A program made the translations under genes and the position numbers. A stretch of 64,000 bases of DNA. It comes from DASZUK01 sp963745595 (GTDB lineage Bacteria; Actinomycetota; Acidimicrobiia; Acidimicrobiales; RAAP-2). The notes below the pieces were generated by a model. The model made no database searches and had not been told where the DNA came from. It saw only the letters and a list, made by a program, of their open reading frames with translations. Location of the stretch: assembly GCA_963745595.1 (NCBI GenBank), contig CAVUYB010000014.1, forward strand, positions 1 to 64,000, in the 5' to 3' direction. Shown here one piece after another: positions 52,058 through 61,058 of the stretch. The stretch's first letter is position 1. Every line of letters starts with the position of its first letter.

Positions 52058-53446
52058 TCACCGGTCGGTCGACCGCGTGCCCGGCGGGTACGTCCGGGCC
52101 AGCTCCGCCGCCGTCGGCTGGTGACCGCGCCGGGCCTCGTCGGGCAGCAGCGCGGCGATCGCCGCCATCAGCGTCTCGGTGTCCGCGACCGCGTCGGTCA
52201 GCCCGAGTTGGACCGGGCGGCCGACGCGGACCTGGACGGTCGGCGGGTGGGCCAGCGCGGTGACGTCCGGCAGCTTGGCCGACCGCGGCCAGACCTGCTC
52301 GGTGCCCCACAGGCCGATCGGCACGACCGGCGCACCGGTCGCCGCGGCCAGGCGGGCCGTGCCCGTCTTGCCATGGAGCACCGGGTCGAAGAACGCCTCG
52401 CCCCGCGGGATCGTCCCCTGCGGCAGGACGACGACGACCTCGCCGGCTCGCAGCGCGGCCTCGGCCGCCTGCAGCGGGCGGGACGAGCCGCTGCCCCGAT
52501 CGACCGGGATGCCGCCGATCGCCCGCGCCACCCAGCCGAGCACCGGCGCGTCGAACAGCTCCTGCTTGCCCAGGAAGCGGACCGGCCGGCCGAGGCCGGC
52601 GGCCACCAGCGCCAGGGCGGCGACGTCGAAGTAGCTCCGGTGGTTCGACGCCAGCAGCACCGGCCCCCGGGCCGGGATCGCGTCGACACCGTCGACGTCG
52701 AACCGGGCGTACGGGAACGACTGTGGCCGGACGAACGGCCGGAGGAGGTGGTACGGCTCGAGCCCGATCAGCGACGGCACGCCCGACGGCCGGTCCCAGT
52801 ACTCGATCGGCCACCGGCGGACCACCGCCACCACGCCGAGCGTCGCGTCCGGGTTGACCGCGTGCGGGAACCCGACGGACGAGAGCAACGGGACGTCGAA
52901 GACGCTGTCCGAGCAGGCATGGCAGTCGGCCAGGTCCAGCCCTTCCTCCGCCGCCCACCGCTTGACCGCTTGCAGCTTGCCGAGCCCCCAGACGAAGCCG
53001 CCTTCCAGCCGGCCGGTGTAGCAGCCGTCGACGACCTCGTAGCGAGTGGCGACGACCGCGTCGAAACCGAGCGCGTCGGCGAACGGTACGACCAGGTCGT
53101 AGGGGGTCGTCGTCGACAGGACGAGCCGGTGGCCGGCCGCCCGGAAGTCGGCGAGGATGCCCGGCGCGAACGGCGCCACCAGGTCGACGAGCCCACCGAC
53201 CGCCCGGTGGCCGGCCTGGCGGACCGACGCCTGCGACCAGCCACGGGCGACGAATGCCGCCGCCCGGGCCAGCGCCATCGCCGGCAGGCTTTCGCCGAAC
53301 CGGTCGTACGCGGCGTAGAGCAGCCGGTCGCCGGGGATGCCGCGGTTGGACGGCACGACGCCCTCGGCCTCCAGCGCGGCGTTCAGCACCTGGCCGCTGG
53401 CCTGGCGCAGGAGCGTCCGGTCGAGGTCCACGAAGACGGCTCCCAC
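52058..53446 (-). CDS. HAD-IB phosphatase / PlsC acyltransferase fusion
   Basis: A 462-residue bifunctional protein. Residues 1-210 are a HAD-IB hydrolase (VFVDLDRTLLRQ, LVLSTTTPYDLVVPFADALG, CHACSDSVFDVPLLSSVG); residues ~240-450 a PlsC domain (LASNHRSYFDVAALAL, IPVDRGSGSS, VLPQGTIPRG). Mycobacterial PlsC-type enzymes have the same architecture. GTG 53446 is used. A promoter and strong hairpin in its 240-nt leader suggest transcription regulation. It heads the strand order HAD-PlsC, MurT, GatD. Confidence 0.92.
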   Translation of the reverse strand: MGAVFVDLDRTLLRQASGQVLNAALEAEGVVPSNRGIPGDRLLYAAYDRFGESLPAMALARAAAFVARGWSQASVRQAGHRAVGGLVDLVAPFAPGILADFRAAGHRLVLSTTTPYDLVVPFADALGFDAVVATRYEVVDGCYTGRLEGGFVWGLGKLQAVKRWAAEEGLDLADCHACSDSVFDVPLLSSVGFPHAVNPDATLGVVAVVRRWPIEYWDRPSGVPSLIGLEPYHLLRPFVRPQSFPYARFDVDGVDAIPARGPVLLASNHRSYFDVAALALVAAGLGRPVRFLGKQELFDAPVLGWVARAIGGIPVDRGSGSSRPLQAAEAALRAGEVVVVLPQGTIPRGEAFFDPVLHGKTGTARLAAATGAPVVPIGLWGTEQVWPRSAKLPDVTALAHPPTVQVRVGRPVQLGLTDAVADTETLMAAIAALLPDEARRGHQPTAAELARTYPPGTRSTDR

Positions 53447-53604
53447 CGCTCCGAGGCTACCGGTACCGACCGGGCGCCCCGATGGAGGCGAAGCCGACGA
53501 CGGGAAGAGGAGAGCGCCGACGGCGGGAAGACGACGGGAGTCGCCGCCGGAGATGAGAGGGAGGACCGACGACGGGAACAGAAGAAAAAAAGTCCCTGAA
53601 CGCG

Positions 53605-53640
53605 GTGAAGGGATCGTCGGGGGGGAGACGATCCCTTCAC
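53605..53640 (-). terminator. Attenuator-like hairpin in the HAD-PlsC leader
   Basis: A perfect 14-bp stem, GTGAAGGGATCGTC with its complement, and an 8-nt loop. On the minus strand a run of seven T (53584-53591 region) follows about 14 nt after it. The gene start is 159 nt farther on. Confidence 0.55.
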
Positions 53641-53694
53641 TGGACCCGCCAAGGAACGGAGGGGGGGTTCCGGTAATCCCTGCGGCCTGAAGAC

Positions 53695-53723
53695 ATTTTG
53701 CGACACTCCCCTTGATCTGTCAA
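53695..53723 (-). promoter_or_regulatory. Sigma-70-type promoter for the HAD-PlsC transcript
   Basis: On the minus strand TTGACA (53718-53723), a 17-bp spacer and CAAAAT (53695-53700). Transcription would start near 53688 and pass through the hairpin at 53605-53640. Confidence 0.55.
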
Positions 53724-53759
53724 GCAGCTTCAAGAGATACTTCTCATCACTTGTTGCGA

Positions 53760-53775
53760 TGTATTACGGTACAGT
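53760..53775 (+). promoter_or_regulatory. TGTATTACG motif before the LysR gene
   Basis: TGTATTACGGTACAGT, 39 nt before the LysR start, inside a TTGC...GCAA inverted frame. Similar TGTATCACG motifs precede the GNAT gene (54938) and the GT4 gene (61551). Confidence 0.35.
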
Positions 53776-53814
53776 TGCAAGCAATCGAAGATCGAATGTC
53801 CAGATCGAGCTGCC

Positions 53815-54906
53815 ATGGATATTAAACACTTGCAAGCACTGGTCGGCATCGCCGACACCGGAAGCTTCTCGGCCGCGGCCGCGGCGATCGGCACCGTCCA
53901 GTCGAACATCTCCGCCCACGTCGCCCGGCTCGAGCGCGAGCTCGACGTCGTCCTCGTCGACCGCGCATCCGGCCGGCTGACCGAGGAGGGCGAGGTCGTC
54001 GTCGCCCGGGCCCGCCGGATGATGGCCGAGATGGACGCCATGGTGTCCGACGTCGTCGCCATGCGCCACGAGGTGCGCGGCACCGTCCGCGTCGGCATGA
54101 TCGGCACGACCGGCCGCTGGCTCGTTCCCCAGCTCTTCGCCCGGCTCCGGGAACGCCACCCCGAGGTCCGCATGACCGTCGCCGACGGCACGAGCACCAC
54201 CCTCGAACCGCAACTCCTCTCCGGGCAGCTCGACCTGGCGGTCGTCACGATGCCCGTTCCCGGTGACGAGCTCTCGGCGTCGCCGCTCTTCGAGGAGGAT
54301 CTCGTCCTCGTCGCTCCCGTCGACCACCCCGTCGTCGGCGCCCAGCGGGTCGGCGGGGGCGATCGATCGCTGGCCGCACCGGCCAACCGCCCAGCCATCG
54401 GCGGGTCAGCGACCGGCGGGCCAGCAACCGGCGGATCAGGGGCGGGTGGCCCGACGGCCAGCCGGGCCCCAGGTGATCGGCCAGCCGGCGACGACGGCGT
54501 CGCCCCGCTGCCGCTCGCCGCGCTCGCCGACATCGAGCTCCTGCTGCCGATGCCGGGCACCGCGCTGCGAGAGGAGATCGACGCGGCCGTCCAGCCGGCG
54601 GGCATCACGCTGCGCCCGTCGATGGAGCTCGACGGCCTCCGCATGATCGCGTCGCTCACGTTCGACGGCTACGGCCCGGCGATCCTCCCGGCCACCGCCG
54701 TGCCCGGGCACCTGCGGGACCGCTTCGCCCTCGTCCCGCTCGAAGGCTTCCCCCGTCGCCAGGTCGGCGTCGCCCTGCGCAGCCGCGGCCTGCCCTCGGC
54801 CCCCACCCGAGCCCTGATCGACCTGCTCTACGTCGTCGTCCAGGATCCCCGGCCGCTGCTCGAGGGACTCCACCCAGCGGTCGGCGGCCGGACACGGCGC
54901 CGCTGA
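53815..54906 (+). CDS. LysR-family transcriptional regulator
   Basis: A 363-residue protein. N-terminal winged HTH (DIKHLQALVGIADTGSFSAAAAAIGTVQSNISAHVARLERELD), then the two-lobe effector domain (VRVGMIGTTGRWLVPQLF, GQLDLAVVTMP). A ~45-residue Gly/Ala/Ser-rich insertion (around residues 180-225) with GGSATGGPATGGSG repeats is unusual for LysR and lengthens it by ~60. It probably regulates the following polysaccharide-type genes. Confidence 0.9.
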   Translation: MDIKHLQALVGIADTGSFSAAAAAIGTVQSNISAHVARLERELDVVLVDRASGRLTEEGEVVVARARRMMAEMDAMVSDVVAMRHEVRGTVRVGMIGTTGRWLVPQLFARLRERHPEVRMTVADGTSTTLEPQLLSGQLDLAVVTMPVPGDELSASPLFEEDLVLVAPVDHPVVGAQRVGGGDRSLAAPANRPAIGGSATGGPATGGSGAGGPTASRAPGDRPAGDDGVAPLPLAALADIELLLPMPGTALREEIDAAVQPAGITLRPSMELDGLRMIASLTFDGYGPAILPATAVPGHLRDRFALVPLEGFPRRQVGVALRSRGLPSAPTRALIDLLYVVVQDPRPLLEGLHPAVGGRTRRR

Positions 54907-55024
54907 TCCCGACCGCAGCGACGAAATCCGTCACCGGTGTATCACGGTGGCAGTCTCGCAACTCGAACGGTCAGCCGCGGCTCGCTCTGACCGTGGGATG
55001 CGGACAAGGGAGCGCTGCAACATC

Positions 55025-56326
55025 ATGAACGGCCGAATAGTCCATGTTCGTTCGTTGAGCCCTGACGACGAGGCCGCCTGGACGGCCCTCGCCGCCCGGG
55101 CGGCCGAACCGAACCCGCTCTACGAACCGAACTGCCTCGTGCCGGCCGCCCGGCACCAGACGTTCGGCGACGAGATCCACGTCGTCTTCGCCGAGGAGGA
55201 CGGCCAGATCTACGGCTGCATGCCCGTCCGCCGGGTGCGGCGCTGGCGCAGCTTCGCCTACCCGTTCGTCGTCACCCAGGTCCGCCGGATGATCTACTGC
55301 GGCACGCCGCTCGTCGACGCCGAACGCGGCGACGAGGCCGTCGACGCCATGTTCGACGCCCTCCGGGCCGACCGAAAGCTGACGAAAGGCCGGGTGCTCG
55401 TCCTCCAGGAGCTGGCCCAGGACGGCCCGGTCGACGCGTCGGTCCAGGCCGCCGTCGAGCGCCGGCACCTGCCGATCTACCGCTACGAGTCGTGGGAGCG
55501 CGGCATCGTCAACCGGCGCGACGAGGCCGACTACGAAGAATCGCAGAGCCGACGCGACCGCAAGGAGCTGCGGCGGTGTCGACGACGGCTGGGTGAGCTC
55601 CTCGGGTCCGAGCCGGTCGCGGTCGACCGGTCGGCCGACCCGGCGGCCATCGACGAGTTCATTGCCCTCGAAGCGGCCGGCTACAAGGGCGACGCCCACG
55701 TCGCGGTGGCCACCGTCGCCGGCGAAGCCGACTACTTCCGTGAGATGTGCGCCCGCTTCGCCGCGGACGGCCGGCTCCGCGTCTTCTGCCTCGAGGCCGG
55801 CGGCCGGACGCTGGCCATGCAGATCCTCGTGACCGGCGGCGACGGGATCTTCGGGATGAAGATCAGCTACGACGAGCAGTTCGCCAAGTACTCGCCCGGT
55901 GTCCTGCTCCACTTCGACTCGATGAAGGCCTGCCACGAGACGACCGACGGCCGGTGGATCGACACCTGCTCGTCACCTCAGTTCGAGGTACTCATGCGCA
56001 TCTACCCCGACCGTCGGCGGATCACGTCGTACTTCGTCCCGCTCGGCCGGAACCCGGTCGACCGGTTGGCCGTCAAGGCGTTCATGGCCCTCCAACCCCT
56101 CCACAAGAAGCTCCACGACAAGCGGTCCGGCACCCGCCATCCCGACCCGGCCGAGGGGGCCGACCCGGCCAAGGTGGCCGACGCCACCCCCCGCCCCGAG
56201 GTCGTGACCGCCGAGCCCGACTCTTCGCTCGTGCCGACGCTGGTCTTGGTGGAGCACCAGGCCCCGACCACCGCCTCGACGTCTTCCAAGTCCGCCTCTT
56301 CCGACCTCGTCGCCGCCACCGGCTGA
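55025..56326 (+). CDS. FemAB/BioF2-like GNAT acyltransferase, copy 1
   Basis: A 433-residue protein of the Acetyltransf_6/FemAB type: RSLSPDDEAAWTALAARAAEPNPLYEPNCLVPA at the start, a first GNAT lobe to ~residue 160, and a second lobe with IDEFIALEAAGYKGDAHVAV, LRVFCLEAGGRTLAMQI and YDEQFAKYSPGVLLHFDSMK. Such double-GNAT proteins acylate sugars or peptides in cell-surface polymer synthesis. Its C-terminal ~70 residues are low-complexity. The start is ATG 55025. The neighbour is about 75% identical by eye. Confidence 0.85.
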   Translation: MNGRIVHVRSLSPDDEAAWTALAARAAEPNPLYEPNCLVPAARHQTFGDEIHVVFAEEDGQIYGCMPVRRVRRWRSFAYPFVVTQVRRMIYCGTPLVDAERGDEAVDAMFDALRADRKLTKGRVLVLQELAQDGPVDASVQAAVERRHLPIYRYESWERGIVNRRDEADYEESQSRRDRKELRRCRRRLGELLGSEPVAVDRSADPAAIDEFIALEAAGYKGDAHVAVATVAGEADYFREMCARFAADGRLRVFCLEAGGRTLAMQILVTGGDGIFGMKISYDEQFAKYSPGVLLHFDSMKACHETTDGRWIDTCSSPQFEVLMRIYPDRRRITSYFVPLGRNPVDRLAVKAFMALQPLHKKLHDKRSGTRHPDPAEGADPAKVADATPRPEVVTAEPDSSLVPTLVLVEHQAPTTASTSSKSASSDLVAATG

Positions 56327-56460
56327 CCGGTCTCGGCACCCGATCGGCCGGTGCGGCGCGACGCCGGCGTATCAGCAGCCGTCGGACGCGCTCTTTCCTG
56401 TCAGACCGTCACCAGGGACCTCCGCTCGGCCCCAACCGCAGGCGAGGAGGACGGAACGAC

Positions 56461-57702
56461 ATGATGCACGGCCGGATCGCGCCCGTACGGACGCTGTCGC
56501 CCGACGACGAGGCGGCCTGGACGGCCCTCGCCGCTCGGGCGGCCGAACCGAACCCGCTGTACGAGCCGAACTGCCTCGTGCCGGCCGCCCGGCACCAGAC
56601 GTTCGGCGACGAGATCCATGTCGTCTTCGCCGAAGAGGACGGCCGGATCTACGGCTGCATGCCGGTCCGGCAGCTCCGCCAGTGGCGCAGCTTCCCGTAC
56701 CCGTTCGTCGTCACCCAGGTCCGCCGGATGATCTACTGCGGCACGCCGCTCGTCGATCCCGAACGCGGCGACGAGGCCGTCGCCGCCATGCTCGACGCTC
56801 TCCGGGCCGATCGGCGACTGACCCGCGGTCGTGTACTCGTGATCCAAGAGCTGACCCAGGACGGCCCGGCGGACGCCGCGCTCACGGCGGCCGCGGCGAC
56901 CCGGAAGCTGTCGACGTACCGCTACGAGTCGTGGGAACGCGGCGTCGTCAACCGCCGCGACGACGGCAACTACGAAGCCCGGCAGAGCCGGCGTGACCGC
57001 AAGGAGCTGGCGCGCTGCCGCCGGCGGCTGACCGACGCCCTCGGCTCCGAGCCGCGGCTCGTCGACCGGTCGGCCGACCCGGCGGTCATCGACGAGTTCA
57101 TCGCCCTCGAAGCGGCGGGCTACAAGAGCGACGCCGACGTCGCCGTTGCCACCGTGCCCGGGGAGTCGGCGTACCTGCGCGAGATGTGCGCCCGCTTCGC
57201 CGCCGACGGCCGACTGCGGGCGTTCTGTCTGGAGGCCGGCGGCCAGACGTTGGCCATGCAGCTGGTCCTGACGGCCGGCGTCGGGCGGTTCGCCATCAAG
57301 GTCAGCTACGACGAGCAGTTCGCCAAGTACGCGCCGGGCGTCCTGCTGCACTTCGCGGTCATGGACGCCTGTTTCGGCGCCGACGACGCCGAGTGGATCG
57401 ACACCTGTTCGTCGCCGCGGTTCGAGGTGCTCCTGCGCATCTATCCCGACCGGCGGCGGATCACGTCCTACTTCGTCCCGCTCGGCCAGAACCCGATCGA
57501 CCGGCTGGCCGTCAAGGCGTTCATGGCCCTCCAGCCGCTCCACCAGAAGCTCCACGACGCCCTGTCACGCCGCCAGGCCGTGGCCGGCGCACGACACCGG
57601 CATCCCTCTTCCGGCATGCCGGACGAACCCGAGCCGGTCGACGGCGACGCCACGCCGGCGACCGCCGACCGCCGGATGGCGACGGTCAGCCGCCGAGCGT
57701 AA
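56461..57702 (+). CDS. FemAB/BioF2-like GNAT acyltransferase, copy 2
   Basis: A 413-residue tandem paralog of the previous gene: the first 80 residues differ at only a few sites and the second lobe retains IDEFIALEAAGYKSDADVAV and YDEQFAKYAPGVLLHF. GAGGAGGA precedes ATG 56461. The C-terminal tails differ completely, so the two may have different partners. Likely one-step duplication followed by specialisation. Confidence 0.85.
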   Translation: MMHGRIAPVRTLSPDDEAAWTALAARAAEPNPLYEPNCLVPAARHQTFGDEIHVVFAEEDGRIYGCMPVRQLRQWRSFPYPFVVTQVRRMIYCGTPLVDPERGDEAVAAMLDALRADRRLTRGRVLVIQELTQDGPADAALTAAAATRKLSTYRYESWERGVVNRRDDGNYEARQSRRDRKELARCRRRLTDALGSEPRLVDRSADPAVIDEFIALEAAGYKSDADVAVATVPGESAYLREMCARFAADGRLRAFCLEAGGQTLAMQLVLTAGVGRFAIKVSYDEQFAKYAPGVLLHFAVMDACFGADDAEWIDTCSSPRFEVLLRIYPDRRRITSYFVPLGQNPIDRLAVKAFMALQPLHQKLHDALSRRQAVAGARHRHPSSGMPDEPEPVDGDATPATADRRMATVSRRA

Positions 57703-57833
57703 GGCCGGTCATAAAATTTCGGTCACGTCATTTGCCGATAGAGCCGATCGACCTGACGGTAACGACCAGCGGTTTTTGCCGATCGCCGGGTCGCCGACGA
57801 CACTCTCGGTGCAAGAACTCCGCAGAAAAATGG

Positions 57834-57862
57834 TTGACCGAACGGCCCCGTCCCGTTATCGT
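57834..57862 (+). promoter_or_regulatory. Promoter of leader RNA 1
   Basis: TTGACC (57834-57839), 17-bp spacer, TATCGT (57857-57862). The surrounding GGTTGACNG...CCGTTA pattern is shared with the promoter at 60889-60917. Confidence 0.6.
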
Positions 57863-57886
57863 ACGCATCGGGATTGGAGTGTTGAT

Positions 57887-58004
57887 CTGCAGGCGTCTTT
57901 AGTTGGTCGCCGTGTCCTGCAGGGAGCGAGGGCGAAACCGACCTTCCCGATTGTTGCCTCGGCAGCGGAGTCCGAGGCCCGATCCAGGAGCGGGAAAAGG
58001 TCGG
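57887..58004 (+). ncRNA. Structured 5' leader 1, candidate riboswitch-like element
   Basis: Stem P1 is CTGCAGG (57887-57893) with CCTGCAG (57916-57922), closing a loop with AGTTGGTCGCCGT (57901-57913). GGGAGCGAGGGCGAAACCG follows (57922-57940). Loop GGT-CGCC can pair with GGCG-AA-ACC as a pseudoknot. CCGACCTT (57938-57945) is exactly complementary to AAGGTCGG (57997-58004) just before the start codon, a possible way to mask the ribosome site. The same loop and strand recur at 60.95 kb with a compensated stem. No known class matched from memory. Confidence 0.65.
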
Positions 58005-58005
58005 T

Positions 58006-58791
58006 ATGGATGTCGTGGAGTCCTTGCGTCATGAACGCGGGGACATCGAAGTTCGGACGCACGGGACGTCCAGCCTCCCCTCGATGGAGCGTTCGCCGAC
58101 CGAGGGCGCGCGCATCCTCGTCATCGACGGCAACCTGCTCACCGCCGAAGCGATCGTCCTGGCGCTGAGCCAGATCCACTTCACCGCCCGGTTCGCCCTT
58201 CCGGTCGCCGCCGACCACGTGCGGGACCTCGTCAGCTGGAAGCCCGGCCTCGCCCTGCTCGACATCGACTCGGTCGACCCGGCCACCAGCATCGAGTGCG
58301 TGGGCATCCTCCGGGACGCCGAGATCCCGGTGGCCGTCATGGGCGGGAACCGGGACGGCTTCCTCCTCGGCCAGTGCATCCAGGCCGGTGCGTCGTCGGT
58401 CGTCGACAAGAGCTCACAGCTCAACGAGCTGATCGGCATCATCGTCCGCATGCTGGCCGGCGACGTCGTCATGACCGAGGAGATGAAGCAGCGGTTGACC
58501 GAGCCGTACCAGCGGGAGTCCCGGGCTCGCCGGGCCAAGCTGGCGCCGTTCGACGTCCTGACCGAACGAGAGAAGTACGTGCTGTCCGAGCTGATGGACG
58601 GGCACTGCGCCGACGAGATCGCCCGGCGGGCGTCCGTCTCGATCTCGACGGTGCGCTCGCAGATCAAGGCGATCCTCCAGAAGCTCGGGGTGAACTCGCA
58701 GCTGGCCGTCGCCGCGCTGGCCCGCCAGGCCGGCTGGGCCTACGACGCCGTGGCCGACGGCGAGCCGACGCTGCTGGCTCGTTCGGCGTAG
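58006..58791 (+). CDS. LuxR-type response regulator
   Basis: A 261-residue protein. A receiver domain (ILVIDGNLLTAEAIVLALSQ, candidate phosphoacceptor in GLALLDIDSVD, terminal VVDKSSQLNELIG) and a LuxR HTH (FDVLTEREKYVLSELMDGHCADEIARRASVSISTVRSQIKAILQKLGV). The first acidic pocket is atypical (IDGN). No histidine kinase is adjacent. It lies behind the structured leader and likely controls the surface-polymer genes. Confidence 0.9.
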   Translation: MDVVESLRHERGDIEVRTHGTSSLPSMERSPTEGARILVIDGNLLTAEAIVLALSQIHFTARFALPVAADHVRDLVSWKPGLALLDIDSVDPATSIECVGILRDAEIPVAVMGGNRDGFLLGQCIQAGASSVVDKSSQLNELIGIIVRMLAGDVVMTEEMKQRLTEPYQRESRARRAKLAPFDVLTEREKYVLSELMDGHCADEIARRASVSISTVRSQIKAILQKLGVNSQLAVAALARQAGWAYDAVADGEPTLLARSA

Positions 58792-58828
58792 CCGAGCCGG
58801 CGTCGCTCATCAGCTCCTCCGGCGGCCG

Positions 58829-59656
58829 TCAGTCCGCCGCCTTGCGGGCGATGACGAGATCCTGGTGGCTCAACGACGGTTCGTAGCCGTCCCAAGCGCC
58901 GCGGTGCACGGCGTCGACGGTCAAGCCGAGTGACCCGAGCCGGCGGCGGGCCTCGTCCTCGGTGCAGGCGATGGCCGGCGCCGCTCCGGTCCGGCTCCCC
59001 GCTGGCCGATCTCCGTCGGGCCGGCGGTCGTTCCACAGGAACCACGTGCCGAAGTAGGTCCCGCCCGGTCGGATGACCCGGGCCGCCTCGGCGAGGTACC
59101 AGTCGAACGCCTCGGGCGTCAGCTGGAGGATGGCGCCGAGCGTGACGAAGTCGAACGTCGCGTCGGCGTACGGCAGCGGTTCGGACGCCGGTGCGGGCGC
59201 GTCGGCGGCGGCCGGCCGGGTCGCCTCGGTGGCGCCGGCCACCGGCGGCGGCCCGCCCATCGACAGCTGGCGGAAGCGGAAGTTCGGGTACCGGGTCGTG
59301 ATGACCTGCTGGCACCACGCGGTGCCCTCCGGCCAGTCGTCGACCGCGTCGTACGCGCCGTCGGGGCCGAGGTAGCCGGTCAGCGGAATGGTCATCCGCC
59401 CGGCCCGGCAGCCGATGTCGAGCAGGCGGTCGTCCGGCCGGAGGCCGCCGAGATCGACCATGTAGCCGAGGAAGGCCCGACCGACCGCCCGGAAGTCGCC
59501 GGGCACCTGGGCCCGCAGCGACCACGGCGGTACCGGCACGCCGTGCCGCCGGTCGCGGGCGTCGTCGATCCGCCGGACGACGGGTCGGGTCGCCGCCTTC
59601 AACGGGCGCTTGACGCGGCGCGAGACGATCTGCAGGGTGTCGGCCCGGGCGGCCAC
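58829..59656 (-). CDS. SAM-dependent class I methyltransferase
   Basis: About 275 residues from GTG 59656, chosen because a farther frame to 59764 would overlap the upstream gene by 90 bp. Motif I LLDIGCRAGRMTIPL, later FDFVTLGAILQLTPEAFDWY and VIRPGGTYFGTWFLW fit methyltransf_11/25. A basic N-terminus (SRRVKRPLKAATRPVVRRID) may be membrane-associated. It is 17 bp behind the oxygenase gene, in one operon. The acceptor may be a sugar or lipid-linked intermediate. Confidence 0.85.
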   Translation of the reverse strand: MAARADTLQIVSRRVKRPLKAATRPVVRRIDDARDRRHGVPVPPWSLRAQVPGDFRAVGRAFLGYMVDLGGLRPDDRLLDIGCRAGRMTIPLTGYLGPDGAYDAVDDWPEGTAWCQQVITTRYPNFRFRQLSMGGPPPVAGATEATRPAAADAPAPASEPLPYADATFDFVTLGAILQLTPEAFDWYLAEAARVIRPGGTYFGTWFLWNDRRPDGDRPAGSRTGAAPAIACTEDEARRRLGSLGLTVDAVHRGAWDGYEPSLSHQDLVIARKAAD

Positions 59657-59673
59657 GACCGGTACCGGCCCCG

Positions 59674-60579
59674 TCAGATCGACCGCCGACGGGCGGTCTC
59701 GAACTGGCGCCGCTCGAGGTCCCGCTGGACGACGGCCGGCGGGATCGGACTGAGGTCGCTGCAACGGACGAAGCCGGCCAGCGACGTGCCGCGGGGGTCG
59801 GCGTCGACGTTGGACGCGCCCTCGCCGTTCTCGAGGTCCTCTTCGCTGACCGTCTGGAAGTGCACGCTGAAGTACGTCTTCAGCGTCTCGTTGGGGACGG
59901 TCGAGTAGAGCTGGGCCACCGACGAGAGGATCGCCCCGCCGGCCGGGCAGCTCACCCGGAGCTCCGGGTCCAGTTCGATCGGGGCCAGCGGGCGAGGCTG
60001 GGCGAACAGCTCGGCGGCGGTCGCGGCCTGGCCGAGGCGGTCAGCGTCGCTCCACTCCTCGTAGTCGAAGTCGGACGAGCTGTTCTGGATCGGCAGGTCC
60101 CAGTAGGCCGGATGGAAGGCGAACGCCGCACTGGCGTCGAGGTCGTAGAGCGGCAGCCACCAGTTGAGCTGGCACGGCGACGCGGCGTACCAGGTGTCGC
60201 GGTGCGGATGCTGCGGGACGCCGAGGCCGTGGGCGATGAAGCCGCGGCCGGTCGTCGCCGTCAGGGACGGTGCGCCGATGAACGTCGTCGCCGGGTCGCA
60301 GTCGAAGTCGGCGACGACCCCACTGGCCAAGTCGGTGACCACATGGCTGAAGTTCCGGGCAGCCGCCTTGAACAGGACCGCGAACTCGGTCTCCGACATT
60401 CGCTGCTGCGCCCACCCCGGCTCGTCGCCGAGCATCTGCTCGATGACGTTCCGCGTTGCCGCGCAGAACGCGACGGTGGTCGGGCGCGGGCTGTAGACGA
60501 ACACGTCGCCCGAGAACAGCGACCGTCGCCGGGCCGCGTCGGGCACCTCCGCGTCCGTGAGGGAATGGACAATCGGCAC
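59674..60579 (-). CDS. Fe(II)/2-oxoglutarate-type dioxygenase-like protein (PhyH-like)
   Basis: A 301-residue protein from GTG 60579, with AAGGA upstream. A cupin-like core shows the HxD metal pair in QHPHRDTWYAASPCQLNWWLPLYDL, consistent with phytanoyl-CoA-type dioxygenases; a distal His was not assigned with confidence. Together with the methyltransferase it may modify a sugar or lipid. The family assignment is moderate. Confidence 0.6.
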   Translation of the reverse strand: MPIVHSLTDAEVPDAARRRSLFSGDVFVYSPRPTTVAFCAATRNVIEQMLGDEPGWAQQRMSETEFAVLFKAAARNFSHVVTDLASGVVADFDCDPATTFIGAPSLTATTGRGFIAHGLGVPQHPHRDTWYAASPCQLNWWLPLYDLDASAAFAFHPAYWDLPIQNSSSDFDYEEWSDADRLGQAATAAELFAQPRPLAPIELDPELRVSCPAGGAILSSVAQLYSTVPNETLKTYFSVHFQTVSEEDLENGEGASNVDADPRGTSLAGFVRCSDLSPIPPAVVQRDLERRQFETARRRSI

Positions 60580-60888
60580 TAATCCTTACGCTCTCTTCCA
60601 ACTCATGGACCCACCCGGCTCGAGCCGGCGTATGGCACGGGTCCAGGACCAGCACTTCAGGACACTCTGCACGTGACAGAGCGACGCCGATCCCCGCTGA
60701 TACTGGTCTTTCCCTTGGCGCGGTCGTCCCGAAACCGGAACTGACCAAGACCCGAAGGAGCGCCGGGAGACGGCCCGACGAGGCGCCGGCGACGGCCCGT
60801 CACGACGCCGCTCCGCCGCCCGCCCGCGGGCGCCGACAGACACCGGAAATCCACCTCATGAGTACCATCACAGGGCTCGATAGGGTGG
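60580..60888. other. Divergent intergenic region without a gene
   Basis: About 310 bases between the oxygenase start and the promoter of leader RNA 2. Nothing beyond ordinary promoter-like sequence was recognised. Confidence 0.4.
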
Positions 60889-60917
60889 TTGACGGTCCAC
60901 CCCCCCACCGTTACTCT
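60889..60917 (+). promoter_or_regulatory. Promoter of leader RNA 2
   Basis: TTGACG (60889-60894), 17-bp spacer, TACTCT (60912-60917), giving a start near 60924, just 5' of the P1 stem. It is clearly related to the promoter at 57834. Confidence 0.6.
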
Positions 60918-60940
60918 GTCGCTGGGTTTGACGTACTGAT

Positions 60941-61058
60941 CCGTGGCTGTAGTTGGTCGCCGTAAGGCCACGGGGAGCGAGGGCGAAACCGGCTTACCCG
61001 TGGCGGAGAAACCTCCCGGGTGGTGCTTCACTCGGGACCGAGGCGAGGCGGAGTAGCC
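60941..61058 (+). ncRNA. Structured 5' leader 2, candidate riboswitch-like element
   Basis: P1 is CCGTGGC (60941-60947) with GCCACGG (60967-60973), a different sequence from leader 1 but the same pairing, which is covariation. The loop AGTTGGTCGCCGT (60951-60963) and GGGAGCGAGGGCGAAACCG (60973-60991) are identical to leader 1. GCCACGGG can instead pair with CCCGTGGC (60997-61004), so two mutually exclusive folds exist. A further hairpin precedes the start codon at 61059. Confidence 0.65.

Noticed and set aside
54400..54490. CRISPR-like or tandem repeats in the LysR gene
   Set aside because: The repeats are short in-frame Gly/Ala/Thr codon runs in a coding sequence; no regular spacers or cas genes exist anywhere in the window.
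57887..61004. A cyclic-di-GMP-I (GEMM) riboswitch, because AGGGCGAAACC resembles its AGGGCAAACC
   Set aside because: The second conserved GEMM half and its stem arrangement are absent, and the conserved loop precedes the motif in a different topology. A covariance search should settle it.
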